Below are positions 26,658-36,447 of a stretch of DNA of 64,000 bases, in pieces. This stretch comes from Vibrio tubiashii (GTDB lineage Bacteria > Pseudomonadota > Gammaproteobacteria > Enterobacterales > Vibrionaceae). The notes beneath the pieces were generated by a model, which was given only the letters and a program-made list of their open reading frames with translations, made no database searches and was not told where the DNA came from. Each line of letters opens with the position of its first letter. Within the stretch, counting starts at the first letter, position 1. Location: positions 1,426,001 through 1,490,000 of the forward strand of contig NZ_CP117029.1 in the NCBI RefSeq assembly GCF_028551255.1, read 5' to 3'. Made by a program: the position numbers and the translations under genes.

Positions 26658-29600
26658 ATGAACCATCACAAACGTCAAGCTAGAAAGTTCTCTATTCAGT
26701 TTACCGTAGGGACAATGTTTATATTCGCGACCTTGTTTACGGCTTGTTGTGCCATCGGGTTACAATACTATTTTGGTAAACAGATGTCAGAAGAGAATGT
26801 GTTGGCTAAGCTGACTACAGCCTCCTCAGGAATGGGCTCTTACTTGGAGCTCGTCGATAAAAACGCAACCAGCAGTGTGCAGATACTAAAAAGTGTCGCC
26901 GAATCAACCAACCACACCTTTATTGAGACTGAAATTCGTAATACCTTCACCTTAATTCTCGAAGATAATCCGCTTTTTTATAGTCTATATATCGGGCGAG
27001 ATGATGATGATTTCTATCAGATAATTAACTTGGAGTCGTCGCCGATCGTGCGACAAAAGATAGGTGCGGATATCAATGATCGCTGGGTGATCATTAAAAT
27101 ATCAGGACCTGAACAGAGTCGAATTCGTACTACGAGCTATTTTACCCAAGACTTTGAACTGACCAAAAGTGTTGCACAAGACAGTAACTATTTCCCAACT
27201 CAAAGACCTTGGTACTTGGGCAGCAAGGAAACGAAGATATTTAAGACCGAACCTTATCTATTTCAGCATCTCAAGATTACCGGCCAGACATACTCAATTC
27301 GTACTCAATCACGTGTGATTGGGGTGGATATTGTCCATTCGGCAATGAAAGAGAAGATGATGCCAACACAGCTCGGACTTTCACCGGATAGTGGCGCTGA
27401 ATCGTTTGTTTTTAATGATAAAGGCGAGGTAATTGCTTCTAACCTTGAGCTATTTCATGAGATACGTATTCCAAGCGCTAGCCCAATAACCCTTAGTGAC
27501 AAAGAGCGAGCCGAGATAGAAGCAGCAGGTTCACTTATGGTCTCCAATCAAAATGATTGGGGGCCTTACGACTATGCTCAGTCAGGAGAGCCTAAAGGGT
27601 ATGCGATAGATCTTCTCAACTTACTTTCGCAGATGACAGGCATAGAATTAGAGTTTGTAAACGGCTTTGACTCAGTGACGCTGTCACAGATGTATCACCA
27701 AGGTGATATCGATGTGCTTCACTCTGTACCTGAGACGAAGGCGGTGAAGGGAGTCAAGAGCGCTACTCTGTTTAGTGGTGAGTTGGCGGTCGCTTCAAAT
27801 ACAAATAAACCGGCTTATTCAGCTCTGGCAGACTTCTCTCAAGAGTCGATCGCTGTGGTCGGTGGCTATGGGATGAAATCATGGCTACTGGAACGAGCGC
27901 CCACTCTAAACATCACGGAAGTAGCCAGTTTGGATGAAGCTAAGCAAGGGCTTGCGACACAGAGCTATGACTACATTATTGATACCTTTCATACGCTTTC
28001 AGAGTTGAATGAACTGTCGAATACTGATCAGGCTAAGGTCTCAAAACTGATAGACACTGATTTGCTACCTTTTCATTTATATATGAAAAAGGAGCACAAC
28101 TCAGTTGTCGATATTTTAGATAAGGCTTTGATCGCCATTACTCCAGAGCAACGAACAGCCTTGAAAGAGAAGTGGTTAGATTCCAATCAGTGGCGAGGAA
28201 CGTTTGTGCCTTATCCGGAACTCTTTACCGCGTCACAAAATCCCGAAGTTTATAACTCGATGATGGAGGTGGATATTCAAGGTAAGCGGTACTTTATCTA
28301 TGTGACTCCGCTGTTGTCTGAGCAAGGTCTTAATGAGTTTTTCGCCGTCGTTCTGCCTGAAAATATCATCTACGAGCAAGTATGGCCTAAGCTGCTCACT
28401 TCGATTGGGCTAACCGTTTTAGTCATGATGATTTTGCTTCCTTTAGCATGGAAGTTCAGTGCGCCTATTGTTATTCCAATTAAAGCGCTTCGCTTTGAAA
28501 CCAAGAAGATAAAAGCGAGAGATTATGACTCAGTTTCTCTGGTTAATACTCGTATTAAAGAGGTGTCAGAGCTCTCGGAGTCTATTGCTTCTATGGGGGC
28601 TGCACTCAAACAACATGAGAAACAACAAGAGGATTTTGTTGAATCTTTCATTAAGCTGATAGCGCAAGCGATCGATGACAAGTCCCCGTACACCGCAGGG
28701 CACTGTAATCGAGTTCCAGAGCTAGGCATGATGTTAGCTAAGGCAGCAGAAGAGTGCCAAGAAGGTAAGTTTAAACAGTTTAAGTTCGAAAATGACGATG
28801 AAAGGCGAGAATTTAGAATCGCCGCCTGGCTACATGATTGTGGCAAGATCACCACACCAGAGCATGTGGTTGATAAGGGCACTAAACTCGAAGCAAATTA
28901 TAATCGCATCCACGAAATTCGCATGCGCTTTGAAGTACTGTGGCGTGATGCCGAAATTGAATATTTGAGTTCACAACTTGCTTCAACTAAAGATAAGAAC
29001 ACAGCGCTTGCTGAACTCAAACGGTATAAGCAAACCCTGCAGGAAGAGTTTGAATTTATCGCCAAATCCAATGTCGGCGGGGAGTTCATGGGTCAAGAAG
29101 AAGTTGAACGAATCAAGCAAATTGCTGGTAGAACTTGGCAAAGGAACTTTGATGATCGCTTAGGGCTTTCACCATTCGAAGACTTGAATAAACCTCAATC
29201 GGACGTTGTGCTTCCGACCACCGAACCGTTACTTTCTGACAAACCAGAGCACATACAAAAGCGCATCAGACCACTCGAATTTGATGAGAAGTTTGGTATA
29301 AAAGTGGATGTGCCAGAACATCAGTATAACTTGGGAGAGATCTACAACTTATCAATTTCGCGCGGTACTTTGACTGCAGAAGACCGATTCAAGATCAACG
29401 AGCATATGATCAGCGGAATCAAAATGCTTGAGGCTTTGCCATTTCCCAAAGAGTTGAGTCGCGTCCCTCGCTACGCTTCTACGCACCATGAAACCCTTAA
29501 GGGGACAGGTTATCCGCGCAGGCTGTCAGCGGAAGAGCTTTCAATTCCTGAGAGAGTGCTGGTTATTGCAGATATCTTTGAAGCGCTTACCGCGGCAGAT

Positions 29601-29804
29601 AGACCTTATAAGAAAGCCAAACCTGTCAGTGTAGCGATTGATATTCTGTACAAAATGGCGCTCGATGAACACGTAGATATGGAGCTGTTCCTACTCTTCC
29701 TTGAGAGTGGTGTTTATATGGATTACGCACAAGCATTTTTACCACAAAGCCAAATAGGTGAGGTGGATATCAACCAGTACCTTTCGAAGCAGCGAGTCGC
29801 TTAG
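26658..29804 (+). CDS. Membrane sensor with periplasmic binding domain and HD-GYP output
   Basis: A 1048-residue protein. Order: membrane helix (about 12-36), a dCache-like periplasmic region (about 40-275), a periplasmic amino-acid-binding-type (SBP_bac_3) domain (about 285-530), a second membrane helix (about 578-600), a HAMP-like linker, and an HD-GYP domain. The metal motif HDCGK (about residue 725) and HHETLKGTGYP (about 943) are present, so it may hydrolyse cyclic di-GMP. The two motifs are normally about 60 residues apart; here about 215, because of a charged coiled-coil-like insertion. A GGAGG ribosome binding site supports the ATG at 26658 over the TTG at 26619. Its 3' end overlaps the convergent T6SS kinase gene by 35 bases. 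Confidence 0.85.
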   Translation: MNHHKRQARKFSIQFTVGTMFIFATLFTACCAIGLQYYFGKQMSEENVLAKLTTASSGMGSYLELVDKNATSSVQILKSVAESTNHTFIETEIRNTFTLILEDNPLFYSLYIGRDDDDFYQIINLESSPIVRQKIGADINDRWVIIKISGPEQSRIRTTSYFTQDFELTKSVAQDSNYFPTQRPWYLGSKETKIFKTEPYLFQHLKITGQTYSIRTQSRVIGVDIVHSAMKEKMMPTQLGLSPDSGAESFVFNDKGEVIASNLELFHEIRIPSASPITLSDKERAEIEAAGSLMVSNQNDWGPYDYAQSGEPKGYAIDLLNLLSQMTGIELEFVNGFDSVTLSQMYHQGDIDVLHSVPETKAVKGVKSATLFSGELAVASNTNKPAYSALADFSQESIAVVGGYGMKSWLLERAPTLNITEVASLDEAKQGLATQSYDYIIDTFHTLSELNELSNTDQAKVSKLIDTDLLPFHLYMKKEHNSVVDILDKALIAITPEQRTALKEKWLDSNQWRGTFVPYPELFTASQNPEVYNSMMEVDIQGKRYFIYVTPLLSEQGLNEFFAVVLPENIIYEQVWPKLLTSIGLTVLVMMILLPLAWKFSAPIVIPIKALRFETKKIKARDYDSVSLVNTRIKEVSELSESIASMGAALKQHEKQQEDFVESFIKLIAQAIDDKSPYTAGHCNRVPELGMMLAKAAEECQEGKFKQFKFENDDERREFRIAAWLHDCGKITTPEHVVDKGTKLEANYNRIHEIRMRFEVLWRDAEIEYLSSQLASTKDKNTALAELKRYKQTLQEEFEFIAKSNVGGEFMGQEEVERIKQIAGRTWQRNFDDRLGLSPFEDLNKPQSDVVLPTTEPLLSDKPEHIQKRIRPLEFDEKFGIKVDVPEHQYNLGEIYNLSISRGTLTAEDRFKINEHMISGIKMLEALPFPKELSRVPRYASTHHETLKGTGYPRRLSAEELSIPERVLVIADIFEALTAADRPYKKAKPVSVAIDILYKMALDEHVDMELFLLFLESGVYMDYAQAFLPQSQIGEVDINQYLSKQRVA

Positions 29805-30513
29805 CCATTCTGTGTTGCTGGTTAAAGAGGATTTGATATCTAGCAGGAAGAGCTCCCAAATCAGGGAGCTTTTTTGTTGCTACGTACTCAATAATGGATT
29901 GCCCTTGGTAAGGGTGTTTTTCACCGATAGTCTGAAGTGTCAAAGCTAAGGAAGCATAGTCATCTTGGGTGCCAATAAGACCATGACGCGTTAGCGCGTT
30001 GACACTTGCAAAGCTGGGTGTAACTGAAGAGTGTGGCTGTTCTGCGTAAGGTCGCCCGATTGGAAGCACGCTACCAAGGTCGACAAAGACAGGATCACCC
30101 TTTGGGTTAGTTAAGATGTTTGCAGGCTTGATGTCACCATGGATAAAACCTGTCTCATGAATTGTTTTAAGCCCAGTTTCGAGTTTCGATATCAACGCGT
30201 TATTGGGTTGAGCTGTGCAGTCAGCCAGAGATTGACCTTCTACAAATGCGTACATCAGCCAACTGGCTTGATGATGGCTATCGGCATTGATAAAGCTTGG
30301 CCAATAGCTAGAGGCATAATTCGCGAGAAAACTAGCTTCGTTGCGAAGTTGAGACTTAGCAAGTGTGGAAAGAGCAAATTTGAGGGCAACCTTTCCATGT
30401 GAGGCGCTGTCGACGAGATACACTTGATGACCAATATGCGAGCAATAGGAAACCCCTAAAGCTCGCATACTGTTTAGGATGCTAGGGTTGAGTTCAGAAC
30501 TCGAATCCTTCAT
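29770..30513 (-). CDS. T6SS-linked Ser/Thr protein kinase
   Basis: A 247-residue eukaryotic-type kinase domain: VALKFA carries the ATP-anchoring lysine, RNEASFL the helix C glutamate, HGDIKPANIL the catalytic loop (about residue 125) and FVDLGS the metal-binding Asp (DLG instead of DFG). There is no membrane segment, unlike PpkA. It starts two bases beyond the tssM stop, so it is the last gene of the T6SS operon. With the FHA protein in the same operon it probably forms a phosphorylation switch for secretion. The matching PppA-type phosphatase gene is not in the window. Confidence 0.85.
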   Translation of the reverse strand: MKDSSSELNPSILNSMRALGVSYCSHIGHQVYLVDSASHGKVALKFALSTLAKSQLRNEASFLANYASSYWPSFINADSHHQASWLMYAFVEGQSLADCTAQPNNALISKLETGLKTIHETGFIHGDIKPANILTNPKGDPVFVDLGSVLPIGRPYAEQPHSSVTPSFASVNALTRHGLIGTQDDYASLALTLQTIGEKHPYQGQSIIEYVATKKLPDLGALPARYQILFNQQHRMAKRLAASKGTG

Positions 30514-30514
30514 C

Positions 30515-33500
30515 TTAAATGCTGGCTGGAAGCGAGAAAGCAGAGAAGAAGTTTGGAACAAATGGGTTATTTTGCCCTTGCGTCTTAATGCTTAATTCAA
30601 CCTGACTCTCGTCATACACAAACTTCACAGTAGTATCTTGAGAGGTTGTCGATACTACTCTTGGTTCAATCAACTTGAACCAAGCCCAGCTTCCGGTGAA
30701 CTTCTCATCGGCTACCTGCGTTTCTTGCGCTTGTAGTTTGAATCCTATCGAGTCTTTGTCCACGTCTTTTGCTGACCATGTCTGCTTGCTCCATAGCCTT
30801 GGGCCGTGCTGATAGCTAAACAGAGACTTCTCAGCAATGATAGAGAACTGAGTCAGGTTCGAGCTCATCTCCATCGCTTTTAGCTGGAATTGAAGCGTTA
30901 GGTTTTGCGGATCTTGTAAGAACAGCGCATTGCGAATGTCCGTCGCTTTGCTAATCATCTGCCAAACGTTAGGGTCAAGTGCCAACCCTGAGTTCGGTAG
31001 CAGCCCCGGCAAGAACGGAGAGCGTTCATCGGTAGAGAAACCTTTTAGCTTGCTCTGGTAGAACTTATCCAATACACCATTACTCTTAAAGAAAGAGGCG
31101 ACATCGCTCGTTGTTGCATCCACTGAAGCGGTTTTGTTAAATGGATAGTAGGCTGCAATCGTATCTTGATAGGTTTGGAATACCTCGCTTTGCCAAGCCG
31201 TGTTGAGATAACCATGTGCCAGTAACATCACCATTTCATTTGCCTGCGTAGTCACGCCACTAATGATGTCGAGTGATAGTTGCGGCTGTTTCTCAGTTTG
31301 TTTTGCGACAAAGGAAACTGGGTTACTCACCTTTAGCTCTGCGGTTAGGGTTGAGAAAGCAAGCTCTTGAGGTTTGTCTGAAGAGTAAAACTTCTCTAGA
31401 TACGTCTCCATTTCTGTAAATTGACTAAGAAGTGTATCTATTGCTTTTGTTCCCTGATCATTAGCTTCTACTTGCTGGTGGTAAGGCATAAAGGCAATGT
31501 AAATCTGGCGAGCAGACTCTTTCTTATCGGCATCTTGAGCCGGTGGTTGTGCTTCGCCTTCTTTGGCTTTTGGCACCTCAATTTCGACTGACGTGTATTT
31601 GCTGATCGTGCCATACAGCTGAGCCAATGGGTTATTTGATGCCGTCGTAAGCACAGACAGTGTTGCCTTCAGTGAATCAGCACTATCAACGTTATTCGCT
31701 TGAATATGAGCGGTAAAATCTCGCCAGTAATTGATGTAGTCGTTTTGATACATCTGCTTAAGATCTCGACTAATACGGTAGAGCTCTAGCGCACTTGGCG
31801 AGCTACCAGCCACCCCTTCATATGCTTGCAATGCTTCAGTCAGAACAGGTGAACCGACAGAAAGATCCAGCTCATTAAAGCCTGATGGCGTATACAAGTA
31901 GGGTACCAAGTAACCGACATAGTTTGGCGAGAAACTGAGCAGTTGAGAGAAGTTTGATCCTAACTCTTGACGCACATCGACACGCTTAGAGTAGGTTGGC
32001 GAGTTTAAGATATGCTCGTAAAGCAGAGTCTCAACCCCAGTTTGATTGATGACTTTCTTGGCTAACTTCTCAAGATCGAAATTGGCTTTAGTGGGAACTA
32101 AATCTTGGGCGAAGACGTCATCAAGCAAAATCTTGAGCTGAGCAAGGTTTACGCTGTCTGCTTCGCCTTGGTCAGTCAACGATGACATAAAGTAGCTTTT
32201 TAGCTCTTCAATGTTGGTACGCTTAGGGTCGAACAGTAAGCGATAGTTGTTCAATAAAGATAAGGTCTTAGCTTGATCTTCAAGGTTTACGTAGACAAAC
32301 AGATCTTTTTCTAAGGTGTTTTCCATCGAAGGAATAAGAACACGGGCTAGCTCGTCGAAATAAGCGGCTTCCACTTCCTTCTTAATGCTTGAACTAGGCA
32401 TGAAGGGCAGGGTGTACCAAGGGTCTGGTTGAAGGTAGAGCGCGTAGATACGGTTGAGAGAATACAAGTTCGGAATATTGTCCGCCATGTTCTCAATATC
32501 GTAAGGTGACGCAGCGATCGCCTCTTTGTAGCGCTCTAACATGTTATCGGCACGTGTTTCACGCGCATTTTGGTAATCAAAATCTAACTTAATGATCGCT
32601 AAGATGGCAATTAGGAGCACGGCACAAAACACAGTGTAAGCACCTTGCCAGAATATCAGCATATTCTCTTTGCGTCGGTTAACGCCGACAAGCTCATTTT
32701 CATTCAACACTACGTGGTTCATGATGTGCTGAGCAAACAGAGTTTGGGTGACGGGGATTTGCTGGTGCTGTTGGAACTTCTCGTTGCCCAATGACTCATT
32801 CACGACATTGGCCAGCAGATCATATTGCTTTTCACCTGAGCCGCTATGAGTGAAATAAAATCCACGGAAGTTGAGACCATTACTTAGCTGATCACCTCGA
32901 TATAGCCTTTGTAAGAAATGCCACAGACTTTGCTTTAGCAAACCAAACTGGTAAGGCGCTGCACAGATAGAGTTACGATATTCTTGATTGAGCTGGGAGG
33001 AAAGCGCGCTGCTGGTGTTAGCAATTAATTGGCTGATTAAATGGTCATACTCTTCGTGATACCAATCTGCGTCGATCCCACCATTTTTAAGAACCGGAGA
33101 CGTTGCACCAAAGACATCGTTGCGTTTGGCTTCATCAAATGCAGAAAAGAACTGACAGAAATCGTTCACCTGACCCATGTTGGTGATCAGGTTATATACA
33201 GGCAGATTCAGGCCGAATGTGTCATTGAAGGTTTTAATAGTCGATTTAACGTCATCAGCTCGTTGAGTAAGTTTCTCTTGGTTGCCGAGTAGTGTAGCGA
33301 TTTCGGTCGTCAACAATAATCCGTTTATAGCCTGACGTGGACGCCATTTATTGAGGCTATCCGAGAGGGTTTTCAGATACTGAGGTTGTTGATCTTCACC
33401 CATGCTAATGGAGATAAGAATAGAGTGTTCACTTAGCCAGAATAGAATCGGAAATTCGATGTCATTGCCGAAATCATCAACCTTGTACGCCTCGTATCCC

Positions 33501-33889
33501 ATCTGTGTAATGATGCTCTTATCTTTACATGGGTCGTCGCTCAATAATAGGTAGATAGGTTGGTCATAACGACTGTTAAGCCTTTTCTTGCGCTTTTGTA
33601 CACCAATCATGCGTTTAAAGTGCAAAGCCAACAGCTTACTTCGTTTCTGGATCAGCAATCTTTGTTGATCGGGTGTTTTACTTGCTCCGCCTTTACGTCG
33701 CATCAACCAGTAAGTGAGTAAACCGATAACGAGACCAGTGATGAATGATACGATACCACCGATAATAAGTTTCTCTGGATAGAGCCACCAGGTTAAGGCA
33801 CCACCTATCAGCATGACAAGCAAAGTAAGCAGTATAGACCAGACAAGACTACGCTTTGTTGAATTCTGTGTGGGTTTAGCGTCACTCAT
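30515..33889 (-). CDS. tssM: T6SS membrane core protein TssM (IcmF)
   Basis: An 1124-residue inner membrane protein with two N-terminal helices (about 17-37 and 41-62), a cytosolic domain, a third helix (about 410-435) and a long periplasmic part with the IcmF features (FEKL region, LFLQDPQNLTLQFQLKAMEMSSN). It forms the T6SS membrane complex with TssL and TssJ. The Walker A region usual in TssM reads SDDPCKDKS (residues 117-125): the glycines are lost and only the Lys-Ser pair remains. It begins two bases after tssL. Confidence 0.92.
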   Translation of the reverse strand: MSDAKPTQNSTKRSLVWSILLTLLVMLIGGALTWWLYPEKLIIGGIVSFITGLVIGLLTYWLMRRKGGASKTPDQQRLLIQKRSKLLALHFKRMIGVQKRKKRLNSRYDQPIYLLLSDDPCKDKSIITQMGYEAYKVDDFGNDIEFPILFWLSEHSILISISMGEDQQPQYLKTLSDSLNKWRPRQAINGLLLTTEIATLLGNQEKLTQRADDVKSTIKTFNDTFGLNLPVYNLITNMGQVNDFCQFFSAFDEAKRNDVFGATSPVLKNGGIDADWYHEEYDHLISQLIANTSSALSSQLNQEYRNSICAAPYQFGLLKQSLWHFLQRLYRGDQLSNGLNFRGFYFTHSGSGEKQYDLLANVVNESLGNEKFQQHQQIPVTQTLFAQHIMNHVVLNENELVGVNRRKENMLIFWQGAYTVFCAVLLIAILAIIKLDFDYQNARETRADNMLERYKEAIAASPYDIENMADNIPNLYSLNRIYALYLQPDPWYTLPFMPSSSIKKEVEAAYFDELARVLIPSMENTLEKDLFVYVNLEDQAKTLSLLNNYRLLFDPKRTNIEELKSYFMSSLTDQGEADSVNLAQLKILLDDVFAQDLVPTKANFDLEKLAKKVINQTGVETLLYEHILNSPTYSKRVDVRQELGSNFSQLLSFSPNYVGYLVPYLYTPSGFNELDLSVGSPVLTEALQAYEGVAGSSPSALELYRISRDLKQMYQNDYINYWRDFTAHIQANNVDSADSLKATLSVLTTASNNPLAQLYGTISKYTSVEIEVPKAKEGEAQPPAQDADKKESARQIYIAFMPYHQQVEANDQGTKAIDTLLSQFTEMETYLEKFYSSDKPQELAFSTLTAELKVSNPVSFVAKQTEKQPQLSLDIISGVTTQANEMVMLLAHGYLNTAWQSEVFQTYQDTIAAYYPFNKTASVDATTSDVASFFKSNGVLDKFYQSKLKGFSTDERSPFLPGLLPNSGLALDPNVWQMISKATDIRNALFLQDPQNLTLQFQLKAMEMSSNLTQFSIIAEKSLFSYQHGPRLWSKQTWSAKDVDKDSIGFKLQAQETQVADEKFTGSWAWFKLIEPRVVSTTSQDTTVKFVYDESQVELSIKTQGQNNPFVPNFFSAFSLPASI

Positions 33890-33891
33890 CG

Positions 33892-35091
33892 TTATTGTGC
33901 CTCTTTATCGTTTTTATTGTCGTTTTGCGTGTTTCTCACGATGATGGGTGTGAGCTGATCTTTTTCTACATACCAACTCTTAATTTCTCTTGCTTGTTCA
34001 GAGGACTCACTTCGAACAATGACGCGGAAGTAGGAATCAAACTCGTCAACAACCGCCTCATACTTTGATGGCGCGAGCGTAGAAACAAAGTTTTCAGCAT
34101 TTTTCTGCGAAGAGAACGTTGCTAATTGAACCAACCAAGAGGAATGGCTGGTACCTAAATTAGGCGGTGGTGGAGCGTCCACTAGCTCAACTTTACTGGC
34201 TCGTTGGGGCATGGTTTCCAAGTCAGCGTCATCACTGATAAAGACAATATCATTCACTTGGCCTGACATTACATAGCGAGCGCTGAAGTCCGGTAAGTTG
34301 TTAAAGTCGCGAGCTCGTTGCGAATGCGTTTTGTTGTACCAAAAATAGGTCAGGGCAATGCTGGTAAAGATCAGGCATAAGAAGAAAACTGTAGTGATAA
34401 AGTAGCGTTTACGACGAGTTGGCTTACGAACTTTAGGTAGTTTAATTCGAGTACGGCAATGGATCGCGCTAGTTTGTCGATACTGGCTAATCAGTTGCTC
34501 TAACTGATGTATGAAGGATTTAAGTTGGTCATTTCCTGTCTCTCGGTACTGACCTTTAAATCCAATGTTTAGGAAAATGTAGATGATCTCAAGTAGGTCA
34601 ATCATCTTGTGCGGCTGTCTGAGTGCTTTATCAGCGACAGTAAAGAACAGCTCACCACCATTTCGCATACCGAAAAGTTCGCTCAGCAGGGTTTTGTTTT
34701 CCCAGCCTCGCAACTCACCCCATTCGCTGTAAATAATCAGTTCGTCTAAGACGACCGCGTAGAGGAAGCAGAGTTTATCAATGACTGCGACTGGGTAGGA
34801 AAGCTCAGCGCCTTTTGTTTTGATGTCATTAATCCCGTCAACTAGTTGATGACGTAAAGTAGTGACATCTTCCGGCTCGGGAAGCGTAGAGACTTTTAAT
34901 GTGATCGCTAGTAGCTCACTGCTTATGTTGAGTAGCTGGTTCTCTGCTTTATCAAAATAGTGCAGAAATTCACTGCGACCTCGGCTCGCATCAACAGAGA
35001 TCCATGAACTGTCGCTGACATCGTCTTCTTTAGCGACAAACTCGGACTCTTTTGCATCCCAGACTAGGGTTTCTTCATCCAAATAGTCCAT
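33892..35091 (-). CDS. tssL: T6SS protein TssL (DotU) with C-terminal SPOR domain
   Basis: A 399-residue protein. Residues 40-205 form the cytosolic TssL/DotU domain (LDELIIYSEWGELRGWENKTLLSELFG), a single membrane helix lies near 235-257, and residues 318-390 form a SPOR domain (SWLVQLATFSSQKNAENFVSTL), which in other proteins binds denuded peptidoglycan glycan. It anchors the T6SS membrane complex; the added SPOR part would tie it to the cell wall. It is four bases from tssK. Confidence 0.92.
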   Translation of the reverse strand: MDYLDEETLVWDAKESEFVAKEDDVSDSSWISVDASRGRSEFLHYFDKAENQLLNISSELLAITLKVSTLPEPEDVTTLRHQLVDGINDIKTKGAELSYPVAVIDKLCFLYAVVLDELIIYSEWGELRGWENKTLLSELFGMRNGGELFFTVADKALRQPHKMIDLLEIIYIFLNIGFKGQYRETGNDQLKSFIHQLEQLISQYRQTSAIHCRTRIKLPKVRKPTRRKRYFITTVFFLCLIFTSIALTYFWYNKTHSQRARDFNNLPDFSARYVMSGQVNDIVFISDDADLETMPQRASKVELVDAPPPPNLGTSHSSWLVQLATFSSQKNAENFVSTLAPSKYEAVVDEFDSYFRVIVRSESSEQAREIKSWYVEKDQLTPIIVRNTQNDNKNDKEAQ

Positions 35092-35095
35092 AGCA

Positions 35096-36427
35096 TTATC
35101 TCAGGGCATATAGCATAACTTCGAGGTCTGCGATTCGAGTATCGACATGGAGAGCAATCGCATCGCGGTTTTCGAGCATTTCTAACCACATACGATCGGC
35201 AGTGTCGACTTCAAAGTAAGACACCCCTTGCATCGGTTTAAGTTCACTTGGTGCAACGGGTAACGGTGACAGCGCAATACCCGATAGGCCGTTTCGTACG
35301 ATCTCAACAATGCGCGCGTTGTTACTTAACTTGGCAGCGATAGGGAACAGCTCATTGAGCTCAGCACTGCTAATGGTCGATTTAACAGAGAGGACAAATC
35401 GACGATTCGACACGCTTGCGGTGTCTTTGATTAAGGTTCTGAGCAATCGACGACGTTCGAACAAAGAGCTATCCCAAGCAAACTCTAGAACTGAGTCTTG
35501 TTGAACCAGCGTGAGCATATTGCGCAGAGAGGCGAATAAAGGATTAAAGCTCTCGTAAAGCTTGTGGTACTGCAATGGCAAACATGGCTCCGGAATCGCT
35601 GGAGTTAAAGCCATGATCTGAGCTTCGAATTTACGCAGCTCACCGTATACTTGGTGTGTTTGCAGCTTTGGATTGCTAATAGAGAGATCAAACCACGGCA
35701 GCCAACTGTTCAAGGTTTGCAACCACAAGTAATCTTGCATCATTGATTGCGGGCTTTTTTGCCCTTGGCCAGCTTGAATTCTCTGCAATAGGGTAGTTGC
35801 GCGATTGGCAGTAAGGGCATGTATTTCTTTTAAACGCTCAAGTAGCAATTGAGAGGCACCGTAGTGCAGGCATGCTGGAATAAATGCGCGGTCAAGAATC
35901 ACTTCACCTGCTTCTGTGCATTCTAAAATCTTGGCGACAGGTATAAGCGTAAAGCCAGAGGTATCTTCACCTTCCAACTTAATAGAAATATTCAGATGCG
36001 CGACATCTATCTCAACGCTCGCATTTTCTGATGTTGATGTGTCAAATACGTTGATAGAGCGAGATAGGTAACGGCCTTGATCCGATTGCTCTTGCCCGTA
36101 GTCATTATTACCTTGCAAAGAGATAGGTAGTGCCAAGTAGACCACAGTTTCAATGCTGCCTTGGATAACATCTCGGGCAACCTCGTGCTTCATTTCAAAC
36201 TGAGTACCGTCAGGAAACACACCTGCGCTACTGGCGATGGAAAGCTTACCGATTTTTAATAATTCGTGATTGATGGTGAGTTCTGTCACACCATAAAAGG
36301 GAGCAAATCCAGCAAGAGTCTCAACGTTCTGACGAACATAGTTCTGTACGTAGCGATCCTGTTGCTGAAAATGTTGTGGGGCAATAAACATGCCTTCTTG
36401 CCAAACTACTTTTTTAAACGCGTCCAC
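35096..36427 (-). CDS. tssK: T6SS baseplate protein TssK
   Basis: A 443-residue protein with the TssK opening VVWQEGMFIAPQHFQQQDRYVQNYVRQ and a phage-receptor-binding-like body. It links the TssEFG-VgrG baseplate to the TssL/TssM membrane complex. The start is GTG with an AGGGAA ribosome binding site. It follows tssJ by 20 bases. Confidence 0.95.
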   Translation of the reverse strand: MDAFKKVVWQEGMFIAPQHFQQQDRYVQNYVRQNVETLAGFAPFYGVTELTINHELLKIGKLSIASSAGVFPDGTQFEMKHEVARDVIQGSIETVVYLALPISLQGNNDYGQEQSDQGRYLSRSINVFDTSTSENASVEIDVAHLNISIKLEGEDTSGFTLIPVAKILECTEAGEVILDRAFIPACLHYGASQLLLERLKEIHALTANRATTLLQRIQAGQGQKSPQSMMQDYLWLQTLNSWLPWFDLSISNPKLQTHQVYGELRKFEAQIMALTPAIPEPCLPLQYHKLYESFNPLFASLRNMLTLVQQDSVLEFAWDSSLFERRRLLRTLIKDTASVSNRRFVLSVKSTISSAELNELFPIAAKLSNNARIVEIVRNGLSGIALSPLPVAPSELKPMQGVSYFEVDTADRMWLEMLENRDAIALHVDTRIADLEVMLYALR

Positions 36428-36447
36428 GTTAATTCCCTATATACTGA

